Below the pieces are notes generated by a model. It worked only from the letters and a program-made list of their open reading frames with translations. It was not told the origin of the DNA and did not search any database. Positions 56,005-64,000 of a stretch of 64,000 nucleotides of DNA are shown here, in pieces. The DNA is from Haloferax gibbonsii ATCC 33959. Its GTDB lineage: Archaea > Halobacteriota > Halobacteria > Halobacteriales > Haloferacaceae. Both the position numbers and the translations under genes were made by a program. Each line of letters starts with the position of its first letter. Position 1 is the stretch's first letter. The stretch covers positions 26,267-90,266 of the forward strand of contig NZ_AOLJ01000011.1 of the NCBI RefSeq assembly GCF_000336775.1, given 5' to 3'.

Positions 56005-57344
56005 GCGAAATCACCCAGCGAGCTGTCTTGGCTCGCCGCCGGTTCCGCGGCGGCCTCAGAGTCGGATTCGGTCGTCGTTTCAGCGGTGGTCTCGGTCGTC
56101 GTCCCTGTGTCGGACTCGGCCGCGTCTTCGGCGGCTTCCGCGTCCTCAGCGTCCGCGGCGTCCTCGATGGCCTCCGAATCCTCGGCCTCGACGCCGTCGT
56201 CGCTCTCGAGGTCATCCCCGCTCTCGGCGGCGACGAAGGCTCCCGGGTCGTCGGAGAGCAGCGATTCGACGCGCTCGCGGACCTCGTCGCGGACGTTCGA
56301 GTCGGCGACCTTGCTCGCCCGGACCGTCTCGTCCACGTCGAGGGCGGCGCTCGACAGGCCCATCTCGCGGACCCGCTCGCGCACCGCGTCGTCGGGGTCG
56401 GCGAAGCTCACGTCGGTCGCCAGTTCCGCGCCGTCGTCGATATCGCGCTTGTCGTTGACGCGGGCGACGAGCGCGCCCTCCTCGACGGCGAACGACTCGA
56501 CCGCCGCGGGCGTGACGGCGTCGCCCTCGCCTCGCAGTTCGACGATGACGACCGCGTCTTCGAGGTCGAACTCGCGGACCCGCTGGCGGACGCGCTCGAT
56601 GCCCTCGTCGCCGGCGAGGTCGACCTCGACGAAGGCGAACGGTCGCGTTTCGAGGGTGCGCCGACGGATGTCGACCTCGTCGGGCCCGAACTGAACGAGG
56701 TTGTACCCGCGCGGGTCGCGCTCGCTCGCGCTCGCGCGCTCGGTCGACCCGCAGTAGGTCACCCACGTCCCGTCGAGTTCGGCGGTGTCGGGGACGTGGT
56801 TGTCGCCGAGGAGGACCGCGTCGAAGTCGACGTTCGACTCGGCGAGGACGGTTTCGGTCTCCCAGTCGGCGTGCGCGAAGGGCGTGAACAGACCGTGGGC
56901 GACGAGCACCGCGCGCTCGGCGTCGTGCGGTTCGAACTGGTAGTCGAGTTCGTCTCGGCGCGAGCGCGGGACGTGGTCGAGCCCGTAGAACGCCACGTCG
57001 CCGACGACGTGGGGGTCGCGTCCGAGTCTCGTCGCCAGTCCGAGGCGCTCGAAGAGGTCGAGCCACTGGCCCCCGCGGGTCGACTCGTGGTTGCCGACGA
57101 TGGCGAGGAAGGGAATCCCGGCGTCGTCGAGGCGGCGGAGCGCGGCGAGCGTCCCGAGGAGGTCGGGGAGTTCGGGACGGCGGTCGTGGTAGAGGTCGCC
57201 GGCGTGGACGACGGCGTCCACGTCTCCGTCGAGCGCGTCCGCGACGACCCGCTCGAAGGCGTCGAGGAAGTCCTGTCGGCGCTCCGGCGAGTGGTACTGC
57301 TGATACCCGATGTGGGTGTCGCCGGTGTGTATCACCCGTGTCAT
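56001..57344 (-). CDS. mre11: DNA double-strand break repair nuclease Mre11
   Basis: The 447-residue protein has the phosphoesterase motifs [36 protein letters not shown] and YCGSTERAS. It forms the Mn-dependent endo/exonuclease of the Mre11-Rad50 complex. The last 90 residues are an Ala/Glu/Asp/Thr-rich low-complexity tail ([13 protein letters not shown], then [10 protein letters not shown]), common in haloarchaea and absent from other Mre11; the final SSLGDFA may be a functional end. Its start overlaps the stop of the upstream 138-aa gene by 4 bp, and its stop overlaps rad50. Confidence 0.96.
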   Translation of the reverse strand: MTRVIHTGDTHIGYQQYHSPERRQDFLDAFERVVADALDGDVDAVVHAGDLYHDRRPELPDLLGTLAALRRLDDAGIPFLAIVGNHESTRGGQWLDLFERLGLATRLGRDPHVVGDVAFYGLDHVPRSRRDELDYQFEPHDAERAVLVAHGLFTPFAHADWETETVLAESNVDFDAVLLGDNHVPDTAELDGTWVTYCGSTERASASERDPRGYNLVQFGPDEVDIRRRTLETRPFAFVEVDLAGDEGIERVRQRVREFDLEDAVVIVELRGEGDAVTPAAVESFAVEEGALVARVNDKRDIDDGAELATDVSFADPDDAVRERVREMGLSSAALDVDETVRASKVADSNVRDEVRERVESLLSDDPGAFVAAESGDDLESDDGVEAEDSEAIEDAADAEDAEAAEDAAESDTGTTTETTAETTTESDSEAAAEPAASQDSSLGDFA

Positions 57345-57757
57345 CTATCAACCGGTTCGCCACCGCCGCTGAAAACGGTTGTGCGACCGGAGCGGAAGTG
57401 GTCGGCGTCCCGCGGTCGTCGCTGTGCGGTTCGGGAGCGCCGATTCGACACCTCGGTCGCGCCCGCGTCGACGAGCGCGCCGCGCAGGCGGTCGAGGTCC
57501 GCGAGGAGCGCCCGACCGGTGCGCGCGCACTCGCGGTGTCCGCACCGGGCGGCCTCGCCGACCGCTCGGCGGAGCGTTAGTTCGCCTCCGTCGGAGAGAA
57601 ACTGGGCGGCAGAACGGAGCGACTCGAAGGCGTTTCGCGCCTCGGCGACGACTTCGGCGGGCGGGCGCGACTCGTAGTCGGGGATACCGGCGTCAGCGTC
57701 GGCGTCGGCGAGCGCGGCGAGCGCGCGGCCGACGTCGTCGGGAGCGGGCGAAGACAT
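57341..57757 (-). CDS. Unknown protein translationally coupled to mre11, 138 aa
   Basis: The protein starts MSSPAPDDVGRALAALADAD at 57757, which gives 138 residues; a longer in-frame start adds a basic arm from the neighbouring gene and is rejected. The sequence is helical and Ala/Glu/Arg-rich (AEVVAEARNAFESLRSAAQFL), with two Cys in ARCGHRECARTG (CGHREC). The C-terminal end is basic and Arg/Ser-rich. Its stop overlaps mre11 (ATGA). The overlap makes it likely to act with Mre11-Rad50, but I do not recognise a domain. Confidence 0.78.
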   Translation of the reverse strand: MSSPAPDDVGRALAALADADADAGIPDYESRPPAEVVAEARNAFESLRSAAQFLSDGGELTLRRAVGEAARCGHRECARTGRALLADLDRLRGALVDAGATEVSNRRSRTAQRRPRDADHFRSGRTTVFSGGGEPVDR

Positions 57758-57783
57758 GCGGCGACGTGGCCGCGCGTTCGGAT

Positions 57784-58053
57784 TTAAATGTTGAGCGTGT
57801 AGAGGCGCTTGCGCGCGTCGGAGAACGAAAATCGGGAGTCGACCGCGCCCTCGTCTTCCAGCCGGGAGAGCGCGTAGCGGACGGTACGCGGGGGGAGAAG
57901 CGATTCTTCGGCGATTTGGCTCTGGGTGAGCGTGTCCTCGTAATCGAGAATCTTCGCGACCAACTTCGCGCTCGGGGGCATGTCCCGAACCGATTCCCAC
58001 CGGTCGTCTGACTGGGGCTCGGACTCGCGTTCGACTGCTTCCGTGGTGCTCAT
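57784..58053 (-). CDS. Small winged-helix transcriptional regulator, 89 aa
   Basis: The protein starts at 58053 (MSTTEAVERESEPQSDD). The core is a classic wHTH: LVAKILDYEDTLTQSQIAEESLLP, PRTVRYALSRLEDEGAVDSRFSF and a wing RKRLYTLNI at the very end. The family resembles small haloarchaeal MarR/TrmB-like regulators with a single domain. It lies 26 bp before the mre11 operon on the same strand and may be the first gene of it, or control it; an AT-rich promoter lies upstream at 58060-58110. Confidence 0.86.
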   Translation of the reverse strand: MSTTEAVERESEPQSDDRWESVRDMPPSAKLVAKILDYEDTLTQSQIAEESLLPPRTVRYALSRLEDEGAVDSRFSFSDARKRLYTLNI

Positions 58054-58221
58054 CGTACGAGGTACCATGCAATGCTATTAGATAATATTTGCTATCCAGA
58101 TTTATTACTATGGGGAATTTATGTGACGCGCGTCAGACTCGTCATCCGGGCGGCAGACGGGCCCTAGGCGGCGAATCCCTCACACACCCGAAGCCTCTTA
58201 TGAACCTGCACCCTATGCCGG

Positions 58222-59442
58222 ATGATGACCGATACTGTGGACGACGTCGACCTCCCCTACGATAAGGACTCGGCGTCGCAGCAGGAGAAGATCACCGCCC
58301 TTCAAGAGCGGCTCGAAGTTCTCGAAACGCAGAACGAGGAGATGCGCGACAAGCTCCTCGACACGAACGCCGAGAACAACAAGTATCAACAGAAGCTCGA
58401 GCGGCTTACCCACGAGAACAAGAAGCTCAAGCAGTCGCCGCTCTTCGTTGCGACGGTTCAGGAAATCACCGACGAGGGGGTCATCATCAAGCAGCACGGT
58501 AACAACCAAGAGGCCCTCACCGAAGTGACAGACGAGATGCGCGAGGAGCTCGAACCCGACGCGCGCGTCGCCGTGAACAACTCCCTCTCTATCGTCAAGC
58601 GACTCGACAAGGAGACGGACGTCCGGGCTCGCGTGATGCAGGTCGAACACAGCCCCGACGTGACCTACGAGGACATCGGCGGACTCGAAGAGCAGATGCA
58701 GGAGGTCCGCGAGACGGTCGAGATGCCGCTCGACCGCCCCGAGATGTTCGAGAAGGTCGGCATCGACCCGCCGTCCGGCGTGCTCCTCTACGGCCCGCCG
58801 GGGACCGGCAAGACGATGCTCGCGAAGGCCGTCGCCAACCAGACGAACGCCTCGTTCATCAAGATGGCCGGCTCCGAGCTGGTGCACAAGTTCATCGGCG
58901 AGGGCGCGAAGCTCGTCCGCGACCTGTTCGAGGTCGCCCGCGAGAACGAGCCCGCCGTCATCTTCATCGACGAGATAGACGCCATCGCCTCGAAGCGCAC
59001 GGACTCGAAGACCTCCGGCGACGCCGAGGTCCAGCGCACGATGATGCAGCTGCTCGCCGAGATGGACGGCTTCGACGAGCGCGGTAACATCCGCATCATC
59101 GCGGCGACCAACCGCTTCGACATGCTCGACCCCGCGATTCTCCGGCCGGGGCGGTTCGACCGCCTCATCGAGGTGCCCAAGCCGAACGAGGACGGCCGCG
59201 AGATAATCTTCCAGATTCACACCCGGAAGATGAACGTCTCCGACGACGTGGACTTCGTCGAACTCGCCGAGATGGCCGACAACGCCTCCGGTGCCGACAT
59301 CAAGGCCGTCTGTACGGAAGCGGGGATGTTCGCCATCCGCGACGACCGCACGGAGATATACATGCAGGACTTCCTCGACGCCTGGGAGAAGATTCAGCAG
59401 GAAGCCTCGGACGAGACGGAAGTCTCCCGCGCGTTCGCGTAA
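58222..59442 (+). CDS. panA: Proteasome-activating nucleotidase (PAN)
   Basis: This 406-residue AAA ATPase has an N-terminal coiled coil (about 18-75: ITALQERLEVLETQNEEM, then ENNKYQQKLERL), an OB-like domain, and one AAA domain with Walker A GPPGTGKT (about residue 190), Walker B IFIDEIDAIASKR (about 246) and the second region of homology ATNRFDMLDPAILRPGRFDR. It unfolds proteins for the 20S proteasome. The C-terminus is SRAFA: the Hb-Y-X gate-opening motif of other PANs (Tyr in the second-last place) is replaced by Ala-Phe-Ala, so docking may differ. Haloferax carries two PAN paralogs. Confidence 0.95.
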   Translation: MMTDTVDDVDLPYDKDSASQQEKITALQERLEVLETQNEEMRDKLLDTNAENNKYQQKLERLTHENKKLKQSPLFVATVQEITDEGVIIKQHGNNQEALTEVTDEMREELEPDARVAVNNSLSIVKRLDKETDVRARVMQVEHSPDVTYEDIGGLEEQMQEVRETVEMPLDRPEMFEKVGIDPPSGVLLYGPPGTGKTMLAKAVANQTNASFIKMAGSELVHKFIGEGAKLVRDLFEVARENEPAVIFIDEIDAIASKRTDSKTSGDAEVQRTMMQLLAEMDGFDERGNIRIIAATNRFDMLDPAILRPGRFDRLIEVPKPNEDGREIIFQIHTRKMNVSDDVDFVELAEMADNASGADIKAVCTEAGMFAIRDDRTEIYMQDFLDAWEKIQQEASDETEVSRAFA

Positions 59443-59513
59443 CCGACGCGAGTCGCGTTTCGTTTCGGTTTCGATTCTACTTCGCTTTTCGCGCGACGCC
59501 GACCGCCGAGTGG

Positions 59514-59648
59514 CTACGCGGCGAACGCGAAGTACGGCAGGACGAACAGCGCGAGGAACATCGCGGCGAGGATGAGACCGTACCCGCCGAGCGTCGCGGC
59601 CGCGGTCAACCACGATTCGCGCCGGCCGGGAAGTTCGAGCGCGGACAT
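59514..59648 (-). CDS. Very small single-span membrane protein, 44 aa
   Basis: This frame encodes 44 residues: MSALELPGRRESWL, then one long hydrophobic helix (about 16-43, TAAATLGGYGLILAAMFLAL and beyond), ending FAFAA. Its ATG is 40 bp downstream of the stop of the DUF998 gene on the same strand, suggesting cotranscription. The composition is typical coding, with no charge in the helix and a positively charged N-terminus, so it would sit with the N-terminus inside. I do not recognise it. Such tiny membrane proteins are often subunits of larger complexes. Confidence 0.7.
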   Translation of the reverse strand: MSALELPGRRESWLTAAATLGGYGLILAAMFLALFVLPYFAFAA

Positions 59649-59688
59649 ACTCGGTCGGTCGCGGTCGTGAATGATAAATCGTCGGTAT

Positions 59689-60420
59689 TCACGCGGCCGA
59701 ATCGGTCGGGTCGGGGAGGGCCGTCTCCGACGCGGACCCCATCAGGTAGCCGCCGAACCCGATGAACCACAGGAGCACCGGGTAGGCGACGTAGCGCTCG
59801 ATACCACCCGCGCCGAGGAACGAAAGCGGGTGCGGGAGGCCGAGGAGGCCGAACGCGAAGATGCTCGCCAGGAGGGCGAGGACGAACCCGCCCACCGCGA
59901 CCGAGAGATACCGGAACGGGGTCTCGATGACCCGCGCGGCGACGACCGCGGAGAGGCCGCCGGCGAAGAACGTCAGGAGGGCGAACAGCCCGTGCATCGG
60001 GGCTTCGCTCCCGTCGAAGACGCCCACGCCGAGGATGCCCACGCCGAGCATCGCGACGGCGGCGGTGACGACGCGGTCGCGGAGCCCCCGGTGCGCGAAG
60101 TAGCTCGCGCCGAGGACCAACAGCCCCGAAAGCACCATCGTCGCGTTGAAAATCGTCGCCGACGGCTGAAGGATGATGCTGTTTGGCGGCCTGGTCGCGC
60201 CGAGGTCGCTTATCTCCTGTACGCCCGCGTTGTAGCCGGGGTAGAACGCCTCGGCGGTGATGATTCCCATGAACGCGAGCAGGCCGAACGCGAACAGCAT
60301 CGCGCCGGCGACGAACCGGTCGCGCCGGCGGTCGTGTGCGCCCGGCGTCTCGGCGATTCGTTCGGGTCGCGTCTCGGTCGGCGGACTGCCGTCCCGTCGG
60401 GAGTCGGTGGTTGGTGTCAT
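59689..60420 (-). CDS. DUF998 family integral membrane protein
   Basis: This is a 243-residue protein; the start at 60420 (MTPTTDSRRDGSP) is preferred, and an in-frame Met 13 codons earlier is possible. The N-terminal 35 residues are disordered; six membrane helices follow: about 38-60, 85-105, 110-130, 138-160, 165-190 and 200-225. DUF998 hallmarks visible are FYPGYNAGVQEISDLGATRPP and SATIFNATMVLSGLLVL. The role is unknown; DUF998 proteins are widespread in archaea and actinobacteria. It is followed by the 44-aa membrane gene. Confidence 0.87.
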   Translation of the reverse strand: MTPTTDSRRDGSPPTETRPERIAETPGAHDRRRDRFVAGAMLFAFGLLAFMGIITAEAFYPGYNAGVQEISDLGATRPPNSIILQPSATIFNATMVLSGLLVLGASYFAHRGLRDRVVTAAVAMLGVGILGVGVFDGSEAPMHGLFALLTFFAGGLSAVVAARVIETPFRYLSVAVGGFVLALLASIFAFGLLGLPHPLSFLGAGGIERYVAYPVLLWFIGFGGYLMGSASETALPDPTDSAA

Positions 60421-60580
60421 CGTGCTCACTCCGTCCGTATAGACGACTGACGCGTCCATAACACCGAACGCTGGCTCTTAAACCGCGAGAATCCGGACGG
60501 TCAGGAATCCGGACGGTCAGGAATCCGCACCCCTCGCCCCAACCCGAACGACTGAAACCGACCGGGTCGCACCCACAGGT

Positions 60581-61264
60581 ATGGGCACGCCACTCGAAAG
60601 CCGCGAGGCGCAAGCCGAGGAGGTCTTCGACCGACTGTACGAGGAGTACCCCGACACCACTATCTCGCTTTCCTACTCGAACCGCCTCGAACTGCTCATC
60701 GCCGTCATGCTCTCGGCGCAGTGTACCGACGAGCGCGTCAACAAGGTCACCGCGGAGCTGTTCGAGAAGTACGACGGCGCCGCGGACTACGCCGCCGCCG
60801 ACCAAGAGGAGTTAGCCGACGACATCAGCTCCATCACCTACTACAACAACAAGGCGAAGTACATCCGCTCCGCGTGCGCGGACATCATCGAGAAGCACGA
60901 CGGCGAGGTTCCGGACACCATGTCGGCGCTGACCGACCTCGCCGGCGTCGGCCGGAAGACCGCGAACGTCGTCCTCCAGCACGGCCACGACATCGTGGAG
61001 GGAATCGTCGTCGACACCCACGTCCAGCGGCTCTCGCGCCGCCTCGGGCTGACAGAAGAGGAGTACCCCGAGCGAATCGAAGAGGACCTGATGCCGGTCG
61101 TCCCCGAGCGCGACTGGCAGCAGTTCACCCACCTGTTCATCAGTCACGGGCGGGCCGTCTGCGACGCGCGCAACCCCGACTGCGACGCCTGCGTGCTCGA
61201 AGACGTCTGCCCCTCGTCGAAGCTCGACCACGAGGTCGACCTCGCCAGCGGCGAGGCGTGGTGA
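60581..61264 (+). CDS. nth: Endonuclease III
   Basis: This 227-residue enzyme carries the HhH-GPD motif LAGVGRKTANVVL with the catalytic Lys, the catalytic Asp in VVDTHVQRLSRRLG, and the canonical iron-sulfur ligands C-x6-C-x2-C-x5-C (CDARNPDCDACVLEDVC). It excises oxidised pyrimidines and cuts the abasic site. It also carries SYSNRLELLIAVMLSAQCTDERVNK, typical of Nth. It converges with the next gene (5 bp gap). Compare the divergent paralog at 23367-24173. Confidence 0.96.
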   Translation: MGTPLESREAQAEEVFDRLYEEYPDTTISLSYSNRLELLIAVMLSAQCTDERVNKVTAELFEKYDGAADYAAADQEELADDISSITYYNNKAKYIRSACADIIEKHDGEVPDTMSALTDLAGVGRKTANVVLQHGHDIVEGIVVDTHVQRLSRRLGLTEEEYPERIEEDLMPVVPERDWQQFTHLFISHGRAVCDARNPDCDACVLEDVCPSSKLDHEVDLASGEAW

Positions 61265-61268
61265 GCGC

Positions 61269-61751
61269 TCAGACGAACACGTAACCGCTCAGGTAGCGGT
61301 AGATACCGAGCAGCCACGCGAACACCCAGAAGATGACGTAGCCGAAGACGCCGACGCGGAGGCGGCCGCGCCACGCGCCCATGTTCTCGTGGAGGTCGTC
61401 GAGCGACACGTCCTGGTCCGGGTCGCGGTAGAGGTCGGCCTCCCACTTGGCCTGGAAGATGCGGACGATTCCCGTGAGCGCGAAGATGAGCATCGCGTAC
61501 GCCTGCAGGCCGAGAATCGCGTGGAGGGCGCTGAGCCCGTTGAGCTGCTGAAAGAGCCGGGGGAGCATCCACGTGACGACCGGGACCGTGTTCAACACGA
61601 GCCCGGGGAAGATGATTTTGAGGTGGTAGACGAGCACGTCCCACGACACCGTCTCGGCGTCGATCATTATCCACGCGCCGTAGATGTAGAACGGGAAGCT
61701 GGCCGTGACGGTAATCGCGGCGAGCGTGGCGAGCGTCGTCTCGTCTGCCAT
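61269..61751 (-). CDS. Four-helix membrane protein, possible heme protein
   Basis: This 160-residue membrane protein has four hydrophobic helices (about 6-30, 43-66, 75-101 and 134-160) and a hydrophilic loop DLYRDPDQDVSLDDLHENM. His residues lie at or near helix ends (VYHLKIIFP and SALHAILGLQAY), which resembles DUF420 or b-type cytochrome subunits. I do not recognise a named family. Placed beside the respiratory gene cluster that starts at 62.9 kb, a subunit of an oxidase or bc-type complex is plausible, but the cluster is on the other strand. Confidence 0.75.
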   Translation of the reverse strand: MADETTLATLAAITVTASFPFYIYGAWIMIDAETVSWDVLVYHLKIIFPGLVLNTVPVVTWMLPRLFQQLNGLSALHAILGLQAYAMLIFALTGIVRIFQAKWEADLYRDPDQDVSLDDLHENMGAWRGRLRVGVFGYVIFWVFAWLLGIYRYLSGYVFV

Positions 61752-61995
61752 CGCACGGCGTTAGCACCCGGTCGGCCTAAAGGGACCGATGCGCCGCGTC
61801 CCGTTCGAGCGCTAGACCACGCGACAGGAGCTAAACGTCGGCCGCGACCGCCGGGATTCGAGCACCGGACCACCGCCGTTCGAGCGCTGGACCAGCGAGC
61901 GGTCGCGTCCGATGGGCGGCTCGTGGCCGACCGCCCGCGACGAACGCGGTTCGGGGTCGGAACACGTTTACCGGCGTGGACCCTACTCCGTGGCG

Positions 61996-62826
61996 ATGTC
62001 AGACTCGTCTTCCGCCCCGGCCGACGACGGCTCGTCACCGGACGCGGACGCCGACGCCGCGATGTCCGACGCGGAGCTCGCGGCCCTCCGCGAGGAGGTC
62101 GAAGCCAAGTACGACTTCGAGAACTTCGGCCCGGCCGACATGGCGAAGATGACCCCCGAAGAGTGGGACGCCGCGTTCGACCCCGACTCGTGGGTTGTCG
62201 GCGAGGAGTTGCTCGACCGCGTCGAACAGGAACTCCGCTACCGCGTCGCGATTCGCGAAGTGTTCGCCGTCCTCGAACGCGTGACGGAAAACGGCGAGCC
62301 ACGGATTCTCGCGTACTCCGACGAGGGCTACGCCGTCGTCTACCCGGACGGGAGCGTCGAGGGCGAGGGGACCGTCCTCCGCGACGTGAAACCGACCGTC
62401 GCGCTCTGTTCGATGGAGGACTTCGAGGTGAACGACGCGCCCGAGACCGTCAGGCTCCCCGAACCCGAAGAGGTCGCACAGGGGACCGGCGACTTCGGCA
62501 ACCGAATGCTCCAAATCGTCGCGTTCGGGCAGCTACTCGGCGGGTTCGCGCTCATCGGCGCGTGGCTCGTCCTCCCCGACCTCGATTCGATTATCGCGCC
62601 GCTGGCCGGGCTGGGCTTTCTCGTCATCGGCTTTTTCCTCTTCGTCGTCGTGGCGAACGCCCGGCTCTCGGACCGCTTCCGCGCCGAGGAGTACCGAGAC
62701 AGGCTCCGCGTCATGGGTCTCGAAGGCGGGTCGCGCCCCGAGTTCGTCCCGACGTTCGACGGGGACGAGAACGTCGCGTCCTTGGTCGAGGCCCCCGAGG
62801 GAGACGCCCTCAGTTCTGAGGGCTGA
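61996..62826 (+). CDS. Haloarchaeal membrane protein linked to the respiratory cluster, 276 aa
   Basis: The protein starts MSDSSSAPADDGSSP at 61996; an earlier in-frame ATG would add 28 Arg-rich residues and is rejected. The first 175 residues are acidic and soluble, with a domain containing REEVEAKYDFENFGPADMAKM and RYRVAIREVFAVLERVTENG. Two membrane segments follow (about 198-220 and 226-248), then a charged tail ending EGDALSSEG. It is directly upstream of the halocyanin gene, 85 bp apart, and likely in the same transcript. I do not recognise the family. Confidence 0.8.
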   Translation: MSDSSSAPADDGSSPDADADAAMSDAELAALREEVEAKYDFENFGPADMAKMTPEEWDAAFDPDSWVVGEELLDRVEQELRYRVAIREVFAVLERVTENGEPRILAYSDEGYAVVYPDGSVEGEGTVLRDVKPTVALCSMEDFEVNDAPETVRLPEPEEVAQGTGDFGNRMLQIVAFGQLLGGFALIGAWLVLPDLDSIIAPLAGLGFLVIGFFLFVVVANARLSDRFRAEEYRDRLRVMGLEGGSRPEFVPTFDGDENVASLVEAPEGDALSSEG

Positions 62827-62911
62827 GACCGGCGCGCGCTCACCTCGCAAACACCCTCCGTGACGGCATAGTCGGTGGGTTTAAGCGCGTCCCATCCTGA
62901 CGAACGACCGT

Positions 62912-63550
62912 ATGAAAAGGCGGGAGTTTCTCCGAACGGCTGGCGGTGCGACAGCCGCCGCGACCGCTGCCGCCGGGACCGCTGCTGCGCAGGAAGGCGG
63001 CGGTGGAGCGCAGGTTCAACCCGACTTCGGTGGCTACCTCGACGGCATCGACGGAGGCTACGAAGACCTCCGCGGTCAGAGCGAAGTCACCATCGAGGTC
63101 GGCGCGTCCGGCAACGGAGGTAACCTTGCGTTCGGACCGGCTGGCATCTGGATCGACCCCGGCACGACCGTGACGTGGGAGTGGACCGGCGAAGGCGGCG
63201 GCCACAACGTCGTCGCGAGCGAGGGCGCGTCGCTCGACTCCGGCGCGTCCGTCTCCGAGGCCGGAACGACCTACGAGTTCACGTTCGAGAACGGTGGCAT
63301 CACGAAGTACCACTGCGTGCCCCACGAGGCGCTCGGCATGCTCGGCGCGGTCGCCGTCGGCGACGACGTGGCGACTATCAGCACCGGCGGTGGCGGCGAG
63401 AAGGAACTGCACGAACTCGGCGTCCCGATTCAGGCCCACTGGGTCGGCTCGGCGACGATTCTGGGCATCCTCGTCACCATCATCTACACGTTCTTCATCT
63501 TGAAGTACGGCGAGTCCCCAAATACGGGTAACACCGGAGGTGGCGAATAA
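62912..63550 (+). CDS. Halocyanin-type blue copper protein with C-terminal membrane anchor
   Basis: This 212-residue protein has a Tat signal (KRREFLRTAGGATAAATAA; RR at 3-4). The plastocyanin-like domain has all four copper ligands: His in GGGHNVVASEG, then Cys, His and Met in YHCVPHEALGML. The mature protein ends with a membrane helix (SATILGILVTIIYTFFILKYG, about residues 175-195) and a Gly-rich tail. It should carry electrons outside the membrane, probably between a cytochrome bc-type complex and an oxidase. Anchored by the C-terminal helix rather than by a lipobox, which distinguishes it from many halocyanins. Its stop overlaps the next start by one base. Confidence 0.93.
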   Translation: MKRREFLRTAGGATAAATAAAGTAAAQEGGGGAQVQPDFGGYLDGIDGGYEDLRGQSEVTIEVGASGNGGNLAFGPAGIWIDPGTTVTWEWTGEGGGHNVVASEGASLDSGASVSEAGTTYEFTFENGGITKYHCVPHEALGMLGAVAVGDDVATISTGGGGEKELHELGVPIQAHWVGSATILGILVTIIYTFFILKYGESPNTGNTGGGE

Positions 63551-63939
63551 TGTCTTCGACCGGCAGCACATACGGCGATATTCACCGATACGAACCGGCG
63601 CGCGAGAGCACCGCAGCGGCCATCGCAATCGTCCTCCTGACGATTATCGAGGTCGTGTTCGTGTTCCTCTTCACCTACGGCTTCGTCTCCGGGTGGGGCC
63701 TGACGGACACGGGGAACATGTTCCTCGGCGGCGTCCTCGCCGTCATCTTCGTGGACCTCGCGTTCATCCTCGCGCTGTACCGCAAGGAGTTCCTCCCCGA
63801 CGTGATGATCGTGAAAAAGCGGCGTCGCAAGTGGGAAGACCTCTACGTCCGCGAGGAGGACGTCGACGGTGTCACCTTCAGCAGCGACGACGCGTGGGAA
63901 CAGGTCAAACGCGCGGTGTACCCCTACTACAAGCGATAA
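63550..63939 (+). CDS. Two-helix membrane protein of the respiratory cluster
   Basis: This 129-residue protein overlaps the halocyanin stop by one base (TAATG). It has two hydrophobic helices (about 24-46 and 57-77: AIVLLTIIEVVFVFLFTYGF and MFLGGVLAVIFVDLAFILAL) and a highly basic loop after them (YRKEF, VKKRRRKWED). The C-terminal 50 residues are soluble. Its position between halocyanin and the following gene suggests a small subunit of a bc1-like complex. No family is recognised with certainty. Confidence 0.78.
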   Translation: MSSTGSTYGDIHRYEPARESTAAAIAIVLLTIIEVVFVFLFTYGFVSGWGLTDTGNMFLGGVLAVIFVDLAFILALYRKEFLPDVMIVKKRRRKWEDLYVREEDVDGVTFSSDDAWEQVKRAVYPYYKR

Positions 63940-63942
63940 ACC

Positions 63943-64000
63943 ATGAGTCTCGAACGCAAAGACGACTACGACCACAAGGCCTGGATGAAAAAGAAGGACC
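63943..64000 (+). CDS. Partial gene, N-terminus only (probably cytochrome b-type subunit)
   Basis: An ATG at 63943 follows the previous stop by 3 bp and reads MSLERKDDYDHKAWMKKKD to the right edge. This hydrophilic start, with the gene order halocyanin, two-helix protein, resembles the beginning of the haloarchaeal cytochrome b of a bc-type complex as I remember it. Only 19 residues are visible, so the identification rests on context. Confidence 0.5.
   Translation, partial: MSLERKDDYDHKAWMKKKD

Noticed and set aside
53446-56694. 1082-aa plus-strand frame opposite rad50/mre11
   Set aside because: Antisense shadow of the charged coiled-coil coding sequence; no domain motifs.
57341-58072. 243-aa version of the gene before mre11
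   Set aside because: The extra N-terminus is a basic frame through the neighbouring wHTH gene; the start at 57757 gives a normal 138-aa protein.

Overview
The window is a 64 kb piece of a haloarchaeal chromosome, most likely Haloferax or a close relative. The signs are very high GC with strong third-position GC bias, acidic proteins rich in Asp, Glu, Ala and Val, Tat (twin-arginine) export signals on secreted proteins, halocyanin, archaeal information-processing genes (PolB, Mre11/Rad50, PAN, FttA/aCPSF1, archaeal-type ProRS) and a tRNA-Gln gene with an archaeal intron. The gene order agrees with what I recall of Haloferax; that is memory, not a search. Because of the GC bias, many long open frames antisense to real genes are artefacts and are left out.

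Layout. 1-17 kb holds metabolism and transport: a truncated LivH permease and its lipoprotein binding protein, a GYWxNH-type secreted protein, two acyl-CoA synthetases, a B12-dependent acyl-CoA mutase with isobutyryl-CoA-mutase-type substrate residues, a nosDFY operon in which NosD carries an N-terminal NosL-like domain, a flavin reductase-like protein, and a two-subunit 2-oxoacid:ferredoxin oxidoreductase. 17-30 kb is mixed housekeeping: lipoprotein, zinc ribbon, aldo/keto reductase, DUF373 and SppA membrane proteins, a coiled-coil protein, DUF371, an endonuclease III-like protein, methylglyoxal synthase, FttA and ProRS. 30-40 kb has glutamate synthase, a PQQ-propeller/PKD exported protein, an NTP-pyrophosphohydrolase-like protein, an SDR epimerase, an HD hydrolase, AlaX and an FkbM methyltransferase.

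40.5-42.8 kb is an AT-richer accessory patch beside the intron-containing tRNA-Gln gene. It has three genes I do not recognise and a hairpin-rich non-coding stretch, and it is the most likely recently acquired DNA here. 43-47.7 kb is an iron and Fe-S block (SufC, SufB, SufD, ferritin-like protein, DtxR-type regulator). 47.9-52 kb is DNA polymerase B with a 437-residue intein in the YGDTDS motif. 52-58 kb has small haloarchaeal proteins, then Rad50 and Mre11 in an overlapping operon. 58-64 kb has PAN, membrane proteins, a canonical endonuclease III and the start of a respiratory cluster (halocyanin, a two-TM protein and the first codons of a further gene).

How the genes may work together. The Liv transporter, acyl-CoA ligases, ICM-like mutase and 2-oxoacid:ferredoxin oxidoreductase would fit import and oxidation of branched-chain amino or short-chain acids; this is inference from proximity and motifs. 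The SUF, ferritin-like and DtxR genes form a coherent iron block. Mre11 and Rad50 form a translationally coupled repair operon. I see no CRISPR array, rRNA, intact insertion sequence or integrase. The best candidates for undescribed biology are the accessory patch with its hairpin cluster, the NosL-NosD fusion that has lost its copper-ligand residues, and the ICM-type mutase.
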